This document shows, piece after piece, positions 27,483-36,852 of a stretch of DNA of 64,000 bases (position 1 is its first letter; each line of letters begins with the position of its first letter). Origin of the DNA: Clostridium tunisiense TJ (GTDB taxonomy: Bacteria; Bacillota; Clostridia; Clostridiales; Clostridiaceae). Below the pieces are notes generated by a model, which was not told the origin of the DNA, ran no database searches, and was given only the letters and a program-made list of their open reading frames with translations. Both the position numbers and the translations under genes were made by a program. The stretch is from assembly GCF_000300195.1 (NCBI RefSeq), contig NZ_AMQH01000009.1:62001-126000 (forward strand), read 5' to 3'.

Positions 27483-29363
27483 TTACGCCTTTTTTAATTT
27501 CTTGTAGATGTCCCATGGAATACTAATATAAAGAGGTGATTTTTCCTCACCATTCCAAATACTGCTTCTCGTACTGCTCATTAACAACCCTTGATACATT
27601 TTTTCAATATTTAAAACTCCAAAGCCCACTTCTTCATTAGGGTAGGCTTTTCCCTGTTCTCTTAGGGTACCTTGAATGAGATAACTTTTTATTTTTGCTG
27701 CATAGAGGCTTAAATCATTTCTTTCTACTATGCCCCATTGATATAAAAGAGCCACTGCCCCAGTTAAAATTGCTCCCGATACTGCTGACCCCGTAACTAC
27801 CTTTGGTTTATTTCCCAGTCCTATAGACAGGACATTTTTAGCTGACAAGGCTACTGCTGGAATTATTCTGTTATCTGCTGTGAAACCTCTACCCGAATCC
27901 TCCATTATCCTATTTTCAGCTTCATCATAAGAAGAAGCAACTATTATGTTGTTGGAAGTCCCAGGTGTCATTAGGGTTGTATAAGGAGTGAATTCTTGAA
28001 GCCCTGTACTTCCTACAGAAAATTCTTTTTGCTGCATCCATATATTTACTGTACCATGTATTGAGTATCGTTTTCTTATCTTTACTTTCCACACTCCACC
28101 TATGACATTTTTCATTACAAAATTAAACTCTTGTGTTCCTGTTATTCTTCCTTCTAAAAAATAATGAACAAAAATTGAAGTTTCTCCTAGATTAACTGTT
28201 ACTTCTTCTCCATTAATGGGTTCAATGGGAACTCTAGTAATAGTTTCTCCTGTAGGTGATGTAATTCCAATGGAAACCTTATCTGGTATAGAGTAATAGA
28301 TTGAAAAAAATATATTTTTTTGATTCTCATCTACATTTATTGATACTTCCTTTTCTAGCTCATCATCTGAAAGAGTCAGCTTAAGACATATTGGACTTCC
28401 TCCCTGATTTCCAGTACTAGTCACCACTGAAAATGTCCTTCCTTGTGCAAAGAAGTCAACATACCGTTCCCCTAGAGTACTTCCATCGTGAGCCCCCAGA
28501 TTAGTCCCTATAGATAAGAACATAACTAAGGGTTTATTTACCTTTTGTTGCATTTGATTTAAATACCTTCCTGAAGCAGCTATATCAACACTATCAAAAA
28601 CAAGGCCATCATAATCTTCTAGTCCCCAATGTGCCTTATTTACCATCCTTGACTCTTTAAGTTTTATTACAATAAACTCACACTTTGGTGCAATACTAAC
28701 TATTGAATCGTTCTCATTTTGTTTTCTCCCGCCAATTATGTTAGCTATAGCAGTACTATATCCATTTTCATCCTTATGATTTACTATATCATAGGGATTT
28801 TGCCCCATACGCTGTGCTTGTATTGCTCTATTTATTTCTTCCCTTGTATATTCAGTACCATGAAAAAAGTTTTCAGGAATAGGCCCAGTACTTATACTTT
28901 GATCCCAAATAGATATAATTCTTGTACTTCCGTCTTCATTCATAAATCTTGGATTTAAATAATCTATTCCTTTTCCTATTATTCCAACCACAACTCCTGA
29001 TCCATCTAAAGGAATATTTCCTTTGCTTATGGCTGTTAAGTTAGGTGCTTCATTACTGTCCTCCAAACTTAACAACGTATACGGGAAGCTCCTTTCTGTA
29101 TTTGTTATTTCAGGAAACTCTCTCAGAAGTTCACTCAATCTTCCCTCCTTTACAAAGAGAACAGCAAAAAAAGCATTTATCGGAAAAACACGAGCATAAT
29201 TTATAGCATTAACTTTTCTTTCAAAATCACCAACATATTCAATAAAATATGTCTCGTAATCCTCACTGAAATATAAATTCTCTCCTTGATTTACTGAAGG
29301 AGGGCTTTCATTAACTGCTTCTCTATAAAATGTAGTAGAAGAAACACTATCATAACCTCCCAT
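27483..29363 (-). CDS. Csp-like subtilisin-family pseudoprotease (germination-type)
   Basis: A 626-residue S8-family protein with the clostridial Csp layout: prodomain-like N-terminus (1-100), subtilase core, an inserted beta-rich jelly-roll region (about 325-450) and a returning core. All three catalytic positions are changed. Asp of DTG is Gly130 in IIGKGID; His of HGT is Tyr202 in NGYST; Ser of GTS is Ala527 in TGSAVSG. The oxyanion Asn is kept in STGNQGG. Csp proteins control spore cortex hydrolysis, and C. difficile CspC and CspA are known pseudoproteases acting in germinant sensing. There is no signal peptide and no other csp or sleC gene nearby. A receptor or regulatory role is inferred; the fold call is firm. 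Confidence 0.88.
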   Translation of the reverse strand: MGGYDSVSSTTFYREAVNESPPSVNQGENLYFSEDYETYFIEYVGDFERKVNAINYARVFPINAFFAVLFVKEGRLSELLREFPEITNTERSFPYTLLSLEDSNEAPNLTAISKGNIPLDGSGVVVGIIGKGIDYLNPRFMNEDGSTRIISIWDQSISTGPIPENFFHGTEYTREEINRAIQAQRMGQNPYDIVNHKDENGYSTAIANIIGGRKQNENDSIVSIAPKCEFIVIKLKESRMVNKAHWGLEDYDGLVFDSVDIAASGRYLNQMQQKVNKPLVMFLSIGTNLGAHDGSTLGERYVDFFAQGRTFSVVTSTGNQGGSPICLKLTLSDDELEKEVSINVDENQKNIFFSIYYSIPDKVSIGITSPTGETITRVPIEPINGEEVTVNLGETSIFVHYFLEGRITGTQEFNFVMKNVIGGVWKVKIRKRYSIHGTVNIWMQQKEFSVGSTGLQEFTPYTTLMTPGTSNNIIVASSYDEAENRIMEDSGRGFTADNRIIPAVALSAKNVLSIGLGNKPKVVTGSAVSGAILTGAVALLYQWGIVERNDLSLYAAKIKSYLIQGTLREQGKAYPNEEVGFGVLNIEKMYQGLLMSSTRSSIWNGEEKSPLYISIPWDIYKKLKKA

Positions 29364-29513
29364 ACCCTTACCCCACCTCTTTTTCCCCTTAATTTACTCT
29401 TAGATAGTAAAAAAATATGTCTTATATATGTTATGACAATTGCTGCTCTTTTGTTCAACTTGCCAAAACAGTGCTAATTAAAGGTTTAAGTAACAGGATT
29501 CTATTTATATAAA

Positions 29514-29561
29514 AAATACCACTCACAGAAAAAGTTTATTACCTTTTCCATGAGTAGTATT
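29514..29561 (-). terminator. Terminator of the DUF975 gene
   Basis: AAAAATACcACTCA pairs with TGAGTAGTATTTT, with an inner AAAAAG/CTTTT stem. The flanking A-run is a U-tract on the minus strand. Confidence 0.7.
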
Positions 29562-29566
29562 TTAAT

Positions 29567-30349
29567 TTATATTAACATATCATTTGAAGTAAGTTCATTA
29601 TAGGTGCAAAGCCCTTTATTTATTGCATTTTCTTTTAACACTAAATATAACTCTGCTTCTGTAGCATTTTTATATGGATTAACAAATAAACCACCAAGTC
29701 CAAAGGCTAAGGCACCTAATAGATACCAACCTAAAAATGAAAGACCCAATACAAATATATTAAACTTTTCACCATCAGTCATTTGCACACTTAACTCTAC
29801 TGCACGCTTATAACCTATATTAGGGTTATCAGCTAAAATATATGGCACCATGCTATAAGCGTAGGCTTTTACAATTCCTGGGATGATAAGTAGTAAAAAC
29901 CATAAAAAGTTAAGAAAATCCTTCCACAACATGGTTAACACTATTCCTTTATATCTTCCTCTGTTAAAGGCAAACCCTATATTGTTCATATCAGCTCTAT
30001 TCTGAGCACTTTCAACAAAGTAACGTCTTCCCCCAACTTCCAGTGGAGCTCCAAGAAAAATTCTAAAAGCTGCTACAATTAAGAAAATAATAAGTACAAC
30101 AATTAAAATAATAGCAATTACAACCATTACATCACTGTTAAAATCCGTATTAAAGTTAAAGTCGCCATTAAAGTTTGTAAATTCATTAAACTCATTCCTA
30201 CGAAATGGCCTCTTAAAGTTTGCTCTCATATTATAGCTGCTATCACCACCAGCAACAATAGCAATAATCAAGCTGACTAAGAAAGCCTTCCAATAGGAAA
30301 TCTTCAAAACTGACTTTGCCCTATCTTTTAATTCTGCTCTAGTCCACAT
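29567..30349 (-). CDS. DUF975 family membrane protein
   Basis: A 260-residue protein opening with WTRAELKDRAKSVLKISYWKAFLVSLI, the hallmark N-terminus of DUF975, followed by four or five membrane helices and an Asn/Phe-rich loop (about residues 40-65). The start is the second of two adjacent ATG codons, six bases after GGGGAGG; the first is only three bases away. Family function is unknown. It is monocistronic. Confidence 0.85.
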   Translation of the reverse strand: MWTRAELKDRAKSVLKISYWKAFLVSLIIAIVAGGDSSYNMRANFKRPFRRNEFNEFTNFNGDFNFNTDFNSDVMVVIAIILIVVLIIFLIVAAFRIFLGAPLEVGGRRYFVESAQNRADMNNIGFAFNRGRYKGIVLTMLWKDFLNFLWFLLLIIPGIVKAYAYSMVPYILADNPNIGYKRAVELSVQMTDGEKFNIFVLGLSFLGWYLLGALAFGLGGLFVNPYKNATEAELYLVLKENAINKGLCTYNELTSNDMLI

Positions 30350-30564
30350 CATAATCCTCCCCATATTTTTATGTATATACAAACTATTTAAAGTCTATAT
30401 ACTTCTTTATCGTTACAAATACCACTAATATTAATATTCAAAAAAACATAGAAAAATTCTTAAAATATATTATATTTTAATTGAAATACCATTGCATTTC
30501 CTCAAAATACATTACTTCACCCTATATTATCAAACTTTAATTTTGTTATATGGAACTTCTCTAT

Positions 30565-31107
30565 TTATTCTAGCTCTGAATCTTGGAATTCCTCTTTTAG
30601 AATAGAGTAACAATAGTCATCATATACTTCTCCACTGAAATGAGTACTTGCCTTTCTTAAAATCCCTTCAAACTTAAATCCACTTTTTTCAATGACTCTT
30701 TTAGATCGTGAATTAAAAGGATAGTGATAGCAAGAAACCACTTTAACTTCTGTTTCAGTAAATAAATACTTAAGAACTCTTTTTACTGCTTCCACCATAA
30801 GACCTTTGCCCCAGCAATTCTTTGATAGTACATAACCTATCATTTTGCTATTTACCCCTCTTCGCTTTGAGTCATCGTGGCTTCCTAAGGAACCAATTAC
30901 CTTTCCACTTTCCTTATCTACTATGGCCCACACTTCTTTTTTTTCAATGAAGCTTTTAAGTATGGTTAATGTGAAGTCCTTATTTTCATGAGGCTTCCAT
31001 CCTGCACTTGGCCCAACTTCAGGATCTTTTGCATATTCATAAAAATCCTCTAAGTCTTCTAATTTCCACTGCCTTAAAATCAGTCTATTAGTTTCTAATG
31101 TTTTCAT
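30565..31107 (-). CDS. GNAT acetyltransferase (RimJ/RimL-like)
   Basis: A 180-residue protein starting at ATG 31107 (MKTLETNRLILRQWKLEDLEDFY), preceded by GGGGTGGATAGG. It has the N-acetyltransferase fold with acetyl-CoA loop NCWGKGLMVEAV and later NSRSKRVIEKSGFKFEG, typical of enzymes acetylating ribosomal-protein or small-molecule amines. The substrate is unknown. Confidence 0.88.
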   Translation of the reverse strand: MKTLETNRLILRQWKLEDLEDFYEYAKDPEVGPSAGWKPHENKDFTLTILKSFIEKKEVWAIVDKESGKVIGSLGSHDDSKRRGVNSKMIGYVLSKNCWGKGLMVEAVKRVLKYLFTETEVKVVSCYHYPFNSRSKRVIEKSGFKFEGILRKASTHFSGEVYDDYCYSILKEEFQDSELE

Positions 31108-31219
31108 AAACCTATCCACCCCTTTCTTAGCTATGGTTAAAAACACCTCACTCCACTGCTAGTTTGAACAATACTTCCTTAATTATAAATATCTCATAAA
31201 GTAATCTTTACTTCCCCTT

Positions 31220-31426
31220 TTATTTTTTATGTTTTATTTCATGAGATTTAAACACTACATAGGGTAGTAATGCCAATAGAAAAATAAATTCCTTATTCAT
31301 ATAGGAATTTACCTTGCCATCAAAGCCAAATTGCCTTGGTATTTGTGATGGTAAAAATCCATAAGCTATAGCTGCAATTACTATTGGTATAGCTAGTACA
31401 AATATATCCCTTTTATTAAACTTCAA
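31220..31426 (-). CDS. Small DUF1648-like membrane protein
   Basis: A 68-residue protein starting at TTG 31426 behind GGAGGT. Two membrane helices flank PSQIPRQFGFDGKVNSYMNKEF, the short conserved segment of DUF1648 (family pattern P..ip.H...G..d.w..k). Larger DUF1648 proteins are SdpI-like immunity factors; this is only the first unit, so immunity function is speculative. Confidence 0.7.
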   Translation of the reverse strand: MKFNKRDIFVLAIPIVIAAIAYGFLPSQIPRQFGFDGKVNSYMNKEFIFLLALLPYVVFKSHEIKHKK

Positions 31427-31637
31427 AATATTTACCTCCAGTGCTTTTATATAATATTCACCATACTCAAAAATGTACATTAATAATCTGTAAATTCCGT
31501 AAGTTATATAAAATTATGTACATTATACCATAAATTAACAATAAGTTCATTAAAATCTTATTAAATCCAACTATTCTACAAAATTTTCTTTATGAACTTA
31601 CAGGTAACTTTTTCCACACTTCCGAGCTGTATAAAGA

Positions 31638-31672
31638 AAACCCTAGGTAAAGGTATGGCTTCTTCTAGGATT
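31638..31672 (-). terminator. Candidate terminator of the resistance ABC-F gene
   Basis: CCTAG at 31642 pairs with CTAGG at 31665, with AAAA at the left as U-tract on the minus strand. The loop is long, so support is moderate. Confidence 0.45.
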
Positions 31673-31791
31673 TTTACTTTGTAAGTCTTAATTCAACTGC
31701 ACTAATATTATAAATTAAAATATTACTATCATAGCTTTAATTTTTTCCTATTGACTCTGAGTACAAAGTATTGGAAATTAGTCCTTTAAAG

Positions 31792-33591
31792 TCAGCTGAA
31801 CCTTTTTCGTTGTTCTATAAGCTCCTTAAATTTCTTATCTAATTCTTCATACTCTTTAGAACCAAATGCATACTTAGAGAACTCCCCTAAAACAAAAGCT
31901 ATCTCATTTTCAATAATAAGCTTTTCCTCTTTAATTTTCCTCTCCTTAAGTATGTTTTCTTCTTGATTTTCCTTACTTATTTTATTTTCCTTCACTTCTG
32001 AGTTACCTTGTGTAGCTTTATCTAATCCTTCTAAATATTCCTTAGCACTTCCATTAACTCTAATTATTTTATTATCCTTAAATACTAAAAGTACATCACA
32101 AAGATTTTGCAGCATGTATCTATCATGTGATACTACAAGAATAGTTCCATTGTAATCTAATAATGCTTCTTCAAGCTTTTCTCTGCTATAGATATCTAAG
32201 TGGTTTAATGGTTCATCTAGGATTAGTAACTCCTCATTGTTTAATATAAGCTTTGTCATCCGAACTCTAGTAAGCTCTCCAAGGCTTAAAGTTCCAACAG
32301 GCTTATTTATCATTTTTTCATCAAAGCCCATGTTAGCTAAAAGGGTCCTTATTTTACCCTGCTCTGCTCTTGATATAAAGTTGAATAAGTCTATAACCTT
32401 CATTGATTTATCTACATCAAGAGTCTCCTGACTTAAATATCCTTTTCCTACTGAGGAGCTTATAAAAATCTCTCCCTTATCTAAGGTTTCGTCTCCTAAT
32501 AAAATCTTTAAAAAGGTGGTCTTCCCACAGCCATTATCTCCAAAAATACCTACCTTTTCTCCCCTTTTCACATAAAAAGAACTATGACTAAAAAGCTGTC
32601 TATTTCCATAAGTTTTTTCCATGGACTTACCTTCTATTATTCTTCTCCCCTTTAGGCTAGCCTCTTGAAAGCCAAAATTAATTTTCTTATCTTCCTTAGG
32701 TTTATCAATTCCAGTTACATCTATTTTCTCTAACCTTTTAATTTTCGATTTTATCTGCTTATCTTTCTTCTTAGCCTTCTTTCTAAAGTACTCTTTCTTT
32801 CCAATTCCTAATTGCTCTTTTTTTCTAGAATCCCTATGAGCTTTATCTGACCAATTGCCTAATCTATCAATTTCTCCTCTAATAGCCTCCTTCATACTTT
32901 CTTGTATTTGATACTGATGAAGCTGACTTTCATATCTTCTCTGCTTTTCTTCTCTATAAAAGCTGTAGTTTCCCTTATAGATTTCTGCTTTTCCATCCTT
33001 TACTTCAATTATCTTATTTACACTCTCATCAAGAAAATACCTATCATGAGATATGATTAAAATGGTTCCTCTATACTTTTTAAGCTCCTGAATAAGCCAC
33101 TGAACTCCTCCATAATCTAAATGGTTAGTAGGCTCATCAAGAATAAGAAAATCCGGATTCAAGGCCCAAATATTAGCTAGGGCAATCTTCATTTTCTCTC
33201 CACCACTTAAATTAGAAAGTCTTTCTTCTTCCCACTGACTTACCTTCTCCATTCCAAGTTCACTGGATATTTGATAAAAATCTTCTTTGAAATTTATATC
33301 TTCACCCTTATTGCTGAAATTATCCTTCTTAGTATCCTGAAAGGTTTTATGGGAATAATTACCTTGTTGATGTAAATATCCAATTTCTATATCCTTCTTA
33401 TACCAAAGAATGCTTCCTCCATCCATACCTAAAGTTCCATATATGATATTAGCCATAGTGGTTTTTCCTGCTCCATTTATTCCAACTACAGCTACTCTAT
33501 CCCCTTCCACAACTTCAAAATTTATATCTTTTAAAATAGTAGTTTCTCCAAACTCTTTTTTAACTTTACTGCAACTAAATAGTACTGTCAT
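31792..33591 (-). CDS. ABC-F ribosomal protection protein (Vga/CplR/VmlR-like)
   Basis: A 599-residue protein starting at ATG 33591, 10 bases after GGAG; a GTG three codons earlier is too close to it. It has two ATPase domains (GINGAGKTT, LSGGE, LILDEPTNHLD; then GDNGCGKTT, LSLGE, LILDEPLNHLD) joined by a long basic linker of about 100 residues containing GIGKKEYFRKKAKKKDK. That linker is the antibiotic-resistance domain of clostridial and bacillar ABC-F proteins giving resistance to pleuromutilins, lincosamides and streptogramin A. The second signature is LSLGE. The long leader upstream suggests drug-induced attenuation. Confidence 0.88.
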   Translation of the reverse strand: MTVLFSCSKVKKEFGETTILKDINFEVVEGDRVAVVGINGAGKTTMANIIYGTLGMDGGSILWYKKDIEIGYLHQQGNYSHKTFQDTKKDNFSNKGEDINFKEDFYQISSELGMEKVSQWEEERLSNLSGGEKMKIALANIWALNPDFLILDEPTNHLDYGGVQWLIQELKKYRGTILIISHDRYFLDESVNKIIEVKDGKAEIYKGNYSFYREEKQRRYESQLHQYQIQESMKEAIRGEIDRLGNWSDKAHRDSRKKEQLGIGKKEYFRKKAKKKDKQIKSKIKRLEKIDVTGIDKPKEDKKINFGFQEASLKGRRIIEGKSMEKTYGNRQLFSHSSFYVKRGEKVGIFGDNGCGKTTFLKILLGDETLDKGEIFISSSVGKGYLSQETLDVDKSMKVIDLFNFISRAEQGKIRTLLANMGFDEKMINKPVGTLSLGELTRVRMTKLILNNEELLILDEPLNHLDIYSREKLEEALLDYNGTILVVSHDRYMLQNLCDVLLVFKDNKIIRVNGSAKEYLEGLDKATQGNSEVKENKISKENQEENILKERKIKEEKLIIENEIAFVLGEFSKYAFGSKEYEELDKKFKELIEQRKRFS

Positions 33592-33614
33592 ATATATCAC
33601 GCTCCATTATTCAT

Positions 33615-34064
33615 AAAAAAATTAAGCTTTTATCGGCTTCCATGGTAAAAGCTTGTTTTATTAACCTTGAGGAAGCCTTAAGTGCACCATTGTAGACTTC
33701 ACTTATAGGTTAAGTCTTAAATTAGACTACTTATAGTTAAGAACCTTCCTAAAAATCTACGCAAAAAGGCTGTCAATGAACATAGTCCACTAACAGCCTA
33801 AAAAAGCGCATAAAAAAACTGTGACAACACACAGTAAACTAAAGGTTATTCAGACTTTACTATTGTTCTTAACTAACAACAAGTTTAAAAGACAACAAAA
33901 ATACAAATAATTTCCCTGGAAATTATTTTACATATTTATCCTCTAAACTCCCATATTCAATTAGGTTATTTAGTTAAAAACAAATTATACATGTCTTTCT
34001 CCCTTCGAAAACTATTTTATAGTAGCATTAAATAAATATTATCACACTATTTTGTTAATTTCAA
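33615..34064 (-). promoter_or_regulatory. Attenuator leader of the ABC-F resistance gene
   Basis: A minus-strand promoter TTGAAA (34064-34059), 17-base spacer, -10 TAATAT gives a leader of about 440 bases. After the leader peptide at 33992 come three hairpins with U-runs in transcript order: ACTGTG/CACAGT (33812-33834), GGCTGT/ACAGCC (33763-33798) and AAGCTTTTA/TAAAAGCTT (33615-33654). Alternative pairings exist: GTTAAGAAC at 33865-33873 with GTTCTTAAC at 33736-33744, and GGCTTCC at 33671-33677 with GGAAGCC at 33635-33641, in the loop of the last hairpin. This is the architecture of ribosome-mediated attenuation. Confidence 0.75.
33966..33992 (-). CDS. Leader peptide MYNLFLTK
   Basis: An 8-codon frame starts 37 bases from the predicted transcription start and is preceded by AAGGGAGAAAGAC. 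Stalling of a drug-bound ribosome on it would free the downstream hairpins, as described for other ABC-F resistance genes. A second start-stop pair (ATG TAA) with GAGGATAA lies about 50 bases further on. Confidence 0.55.
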   Translation of the reverse strand: MYNLFLTK

Positions 34065-34072
34065 CTACTTAG

Positions 34073-34270
34073 TTAAAAAAGATTTAAAATCATTTCAAGC
34101 AGCTGTTTTAATGGATTCTTAGATTTGTACAGAACACCTGCACCTATAAATATAAGGCCTACAAGTATAGTAAGCCACCCTAAAGTACCATCAAACTCAA
34201 AAATGTTTTCCACCAAAATAATAGCTGCCCCAAGCAACATAAGTATAATGTTAGGTAATATATCTCTCAT
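34073..34270 (-). CDS. Small two-helix membrane protein
   Basis: A 65-residue protein starting at ATG 34270 behind AAAGGGGAA. Two hydrophobic segments (about 6-22 and 30-48) have a short loop (EFDGTLG) and the C-terminus is basic. No family recognised. The stop lies just upstream of the ABC-F promoter. Confidence 0.6.
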   Translation of the reverse strand: MRDILPNIILMLLGAAIILVENIFEFDGTLGWLTILVGLIFIGAGVLYKSKNPLKQLLEMILNLF

Positions 34271-34374
34271 AATAAATTCCCCTTTCTCAGTAAGTATACC
34301 CACTACTTTAATTATATACCTTTTTTGTTTACTTTATTTCTACTTTCATATAAATACTAGTTAACAAAATTTTA

Positions 34375-34935
34375 TTATAATGTGCTTCTCATCTTTTTAA
34401 TTATCTTATTATAGATTTCCTCAACATAAGGCTCACTGCAATGATTGCTGATTTCCTCAAGAGGAATCCATTTAACGCCACTATTCTCATCCTCTTTGAT
34501 TACTAAAGCTTCAGATTCATCTCCTTGAAGCAAATAAGTAACATTTAAGTGCAGGTGTGCAGACACATATTTCCCTTTTTTCATATGACCTAGCACTGGC
34601 ATAATATCTAAAGAAAAGATGTCCTTAACAACAGGCTCCACACTTTTAATTCCCGTCTCTTCCTTTGTCTCTTTTAAAGCAACCCCTAACAAGTCATCCT
34701 CTCCGTCAGCATGACCACCTGTCCATGCCCAAGAATTATATATATTATGATATATCATGAGGACTTTATCTCCACTTTTATTTAGCACAAAGGAAGAACT
34801 TGTAATGTGGGCAAGACCATTTTCTCTAGTTAGTATGTTCTTAAATCTATCTATTGTTTCTAAAATTATTTCCCTATCTCTTTTTTCTTGTTCAGTATAG
34901 GGTTTATAGGTTTTTATTTCTTCAATCCAGTTCAT
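34375..34935 (-). CDS. Nudix hydrolase
   Basis: A 186-residue protein starting at ATG 34935 (MNWIEEIKTY), seven bases after GGAG. The Nudix box reads GGHADGEDDLLGVALKETKE followed by ETGI, with the metal-binding EE pair intact and Lys in place of the usual Arg. Nudix enzymes cleave nucleoside diphosphates linked to another group. The substrate is unknown. Confidence 0.88.
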   Translation of the reverse strand: MNWIEEIKTYKPYTEQEKRDREIILETIDRFKNILTRENGLAHITSSSFVLNKSGDKVLMIYHNIYNSWAWTGGHADGEDDLLGVALKETKEETGIKSVEPVVKDIFSLDIMPVLGHMKKGKYVSAHLHLNVTYLLQGDESEALVIKEDENSGVKWIPLEEISNHCSEPYVEEIYNKIIKKMRSTL

Positions 34936-35030
34936 TTTATCACTCCAACTCATCCGTAAGTAACATTACATACTCTCATCACTTGCACTATGTTTGCATT
35001 GAGGTCATAGTGTGCCTTAGTTTAACCTGT

Positions 35031-35237
35031 TTAAGCTTTTTCACTTTCACTTTTCTTCTCTTCATTATGCTTGTTCCATTCATATTGCTCTATGGTTTCA
35101 TTGGCAACCTCTCTCATCATTTTCTTTAGCTCATCTGAGCTTTCTTTTATAGCACGCTTTACCGTGAACTTTATAAAAAGATAAAATAGATAAATAGGTA
35201 TTGCAATGACTATAACATTCATAGTAAAACGCGTCAT
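35031..35237 (-). CDS. Small membrane protein with charged coiled tail
   Basis: A 68-residue protein with one membrane helix (about 6-25), then a highly charged helical tail (KRAIKESSDELKKMMREV, then many E/K). The start at 35237 follows GGGGGT; the frame opens six codons earlier with a TTG that overlaps that site. Function unknown. Confidence 0.55.
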   Translation of the reverse strand: MTRFTMNVIVIAIPIYLFYLFIKFTVKRAIKESSDELKKMMREVANETIEQYEWNKHNEEKKSESEKA

Positions 35238-35269
35238 TTCCCATAACCCCCTCAAAATTATTAATCCAA

Positions 35270-35737
35270 TTATTTTAAATAATCCCCAACATCTATAGGT
35301 AGTTTATAGTAGCCTAATTTATATACATCACATGAACCCTTAAGCATTTCTTCTTTAATTTCTAGTGGCTCCTTGTAAACTAAAAACTTTGGTCTATACA
35401 ATTTTACGCGAGTATGATGCCACCCAACAGGAACCACTTCAATGATTAATATTTTATTATTAAACACTTCGTAATGCTCATAGTAAGTTCCCCACCAAAC
35501 AATAAAATCTCCAAAACATAGTATAAGTGCTATTGCTATAGTAATGACTCCCTTAGTTAATATGGTACCATTTTTTTTAATAACCTTATAAATACAGATA
35601 AAACCCATTATATTACAATACATAACAAAAGCTATATTTATTAAATGTAACACTCCGTAACCTAATATTCCTGCAATTATATAATATAACGTAAAAATTC
35701 CTAATACTATTAAGCCCGGATATCTTTGTTTTATCAA
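35270..35737 (-). CDS. Hypothetical membrane protein, 155 residues
   Basis: Starts at TTG 35737, nine bases after AGAGGGG. Three membrane helices (about 7-90) are followed by a soluble tail with VPVGWHHTRVKLYRPKFLVY. Its stop is 32 bases from the start of the next small membrane gene at 35237, so they may be one transcript. I recognise no family. Confidence 0.6.
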   Translation of the reverse strand: MIKQRYPGLIVLGIFTLYYIIAGILGYGVLHLINIAFVMYCNIMGFICIYKVIKKNGTILTKGVITIAIALILCFGDFIVWWGTYYEHYEVFNNKILIIEVVPVGWHHTRVKLYRPKFLVYKEPLEIKEEMLKGSCDVYKLGYYKLPIDVGDYLK

Positions 35738-36149
35738 TGAACCCAACCCCTCTTACTTATATTATTCAATAATGAGAAATTTTTTCAAATTTTATTACTA
35801 ATTTTCCTATTTACTACATATATTGTAACATACTTTTTTAATTTGAGGTAAAATCAATTTACTTTTTCTAGTGTATTTAATAAATTTATATCTCTAATTA
35901 CGAAAGCAATTAAACTTATTGCTCATTACAACTGAAATACCTTTATATAAGTTTATTTGTTAAATTTATAGAATTTTACAACATTTTTCCTTACAAATAT
36001 TGTAAAACTACTACCAACATGTAATAATATTATTAATACTCCATTTTTCTAGTATAAATCTAGGGGTTTCTTGTTACTAATGTGACTTTTATCCATAACT
36101 TAAATGGATTTTTCAATATATTTAGTCTAACTTCTGAGGGGAGAATTTT
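35738..36149. other. Divergent intergenic region with inverted repeat
   Basis: TTTTACAA (35974-35981) and TTGTAAAA (36000-36007) form a spaced inverted repeat, a possible operator between the two divergent genes. The remainder is AT-rich with no coding signal. Confidence 0.4.
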
Positions 36150-36671
36150 ATGAGTAAGAATACAAGAAATTTAATTATTGGTTTTTTGGTGGTAATACTT
36201 GGGGGATTGCTTATTTGGAAGGCTTATGATTTTGGTTCCAATGACCTTTTAGGTATTATCGAAAATAAAAAAGCAGAAACTAAAACTACAGAACAGCAAA
36301 GTTCAGAGCCACCTGTAGAGTCTTCTACTGAATCCCAAAGCATGTCAGCGCTTAAAAGCGAAGAGGAAATTCTTAATGCTATGCATTCCATGGCTAACAC
36401 TTTAATAGTACCTGTAGATGGTCAAATATGGGGAAAAGAGAAAATTACTAAAGACAAAATAACTGGGCTTATTAGTGCTATTAATAATTGCACTTCCTCT
36501 CATAAGGAAGAGCTTATAGCAATTTTAAACAAGTGGAATGGCGGGGACTTTAGTACCGCTGTTGAGGATCATAATAAAGTTTGGAAACTTCTTGGCGGCA
36601 CTATAGGAAAAGCCGCAAGCGTTAATGAAGACGCAGTAAAAGAAACTATTGCAAGTATGAATCCTAGTTAA
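36150..36671 (+). CDS. Membrane-anchored extracytoplasmic protein (DUF6241-like)
   Basis: A 173-residue protein with a single N-terminal membrane helix (about 7-25), a Ser/Glu/Thr-rich linker (about 45-70) and a helical domain with EEILNAMHSMANTLIVPVDGQIWG and LNKWNGGDFSTAVEDHN. This matches small conserved Firmicute proteins of unknown role. A perfect short terminator follows. GAGGGGAG precedes ATG. Confidence 0.65.
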   Translation: MSKNTRNLIIGFLVVILGGLLIWKAYDFGSNDLLGIIENKKAETKTTEQQSSEPPVESSTESQSMSALKSEEEILNAMHSMANTLIVPVDGQIWGKEKITKDKITGLISAINNCTSSHKEELIAILNKWNGGDFSTAVEDHNKVWKLLGGTIGKAASVNEDAVKETIASMNPS

Positions 36672-36697
36672 AAAGCCTTTTCTAGGCTTTTTTTACT
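36672..36697 (+). terminator. Intrinsic terminator
   Basis: AAAAGCC pairs with GGCTTTT, followed by TTT. Confidence 0.85.
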
Positions 36698-36760
36698 TTA
36701 AGAAACAAAAACTCTGTTTTACTGCTAAAATTTTAATGATCCTATGCCAAAAAATTTTAT

Positions 36761-36789
36761 TTGCAATATAACCTTCATATCATTATACT
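36761..36789 (+). promoter_or_regulatory. Promoter of the rRNA methyltransferase gene
   Basis: TTGCAA (36761-36766) and TATACT (36784-36789) with exactly 17 bases between. Confidence 0.7.
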
Positions 36790-36852
36790 AGAATAAGTCA
36801 AAATAGTTAAAAATACTAACAGGTATTTCATATATATTCAGGAGGCGCTACA

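Noticed and set aside
31220..31426. Considered as an SdpI immunity protein
   Set aside because: Only the short DUF1648 unit is present; the SdpI-specific C-terminal domain is missing.
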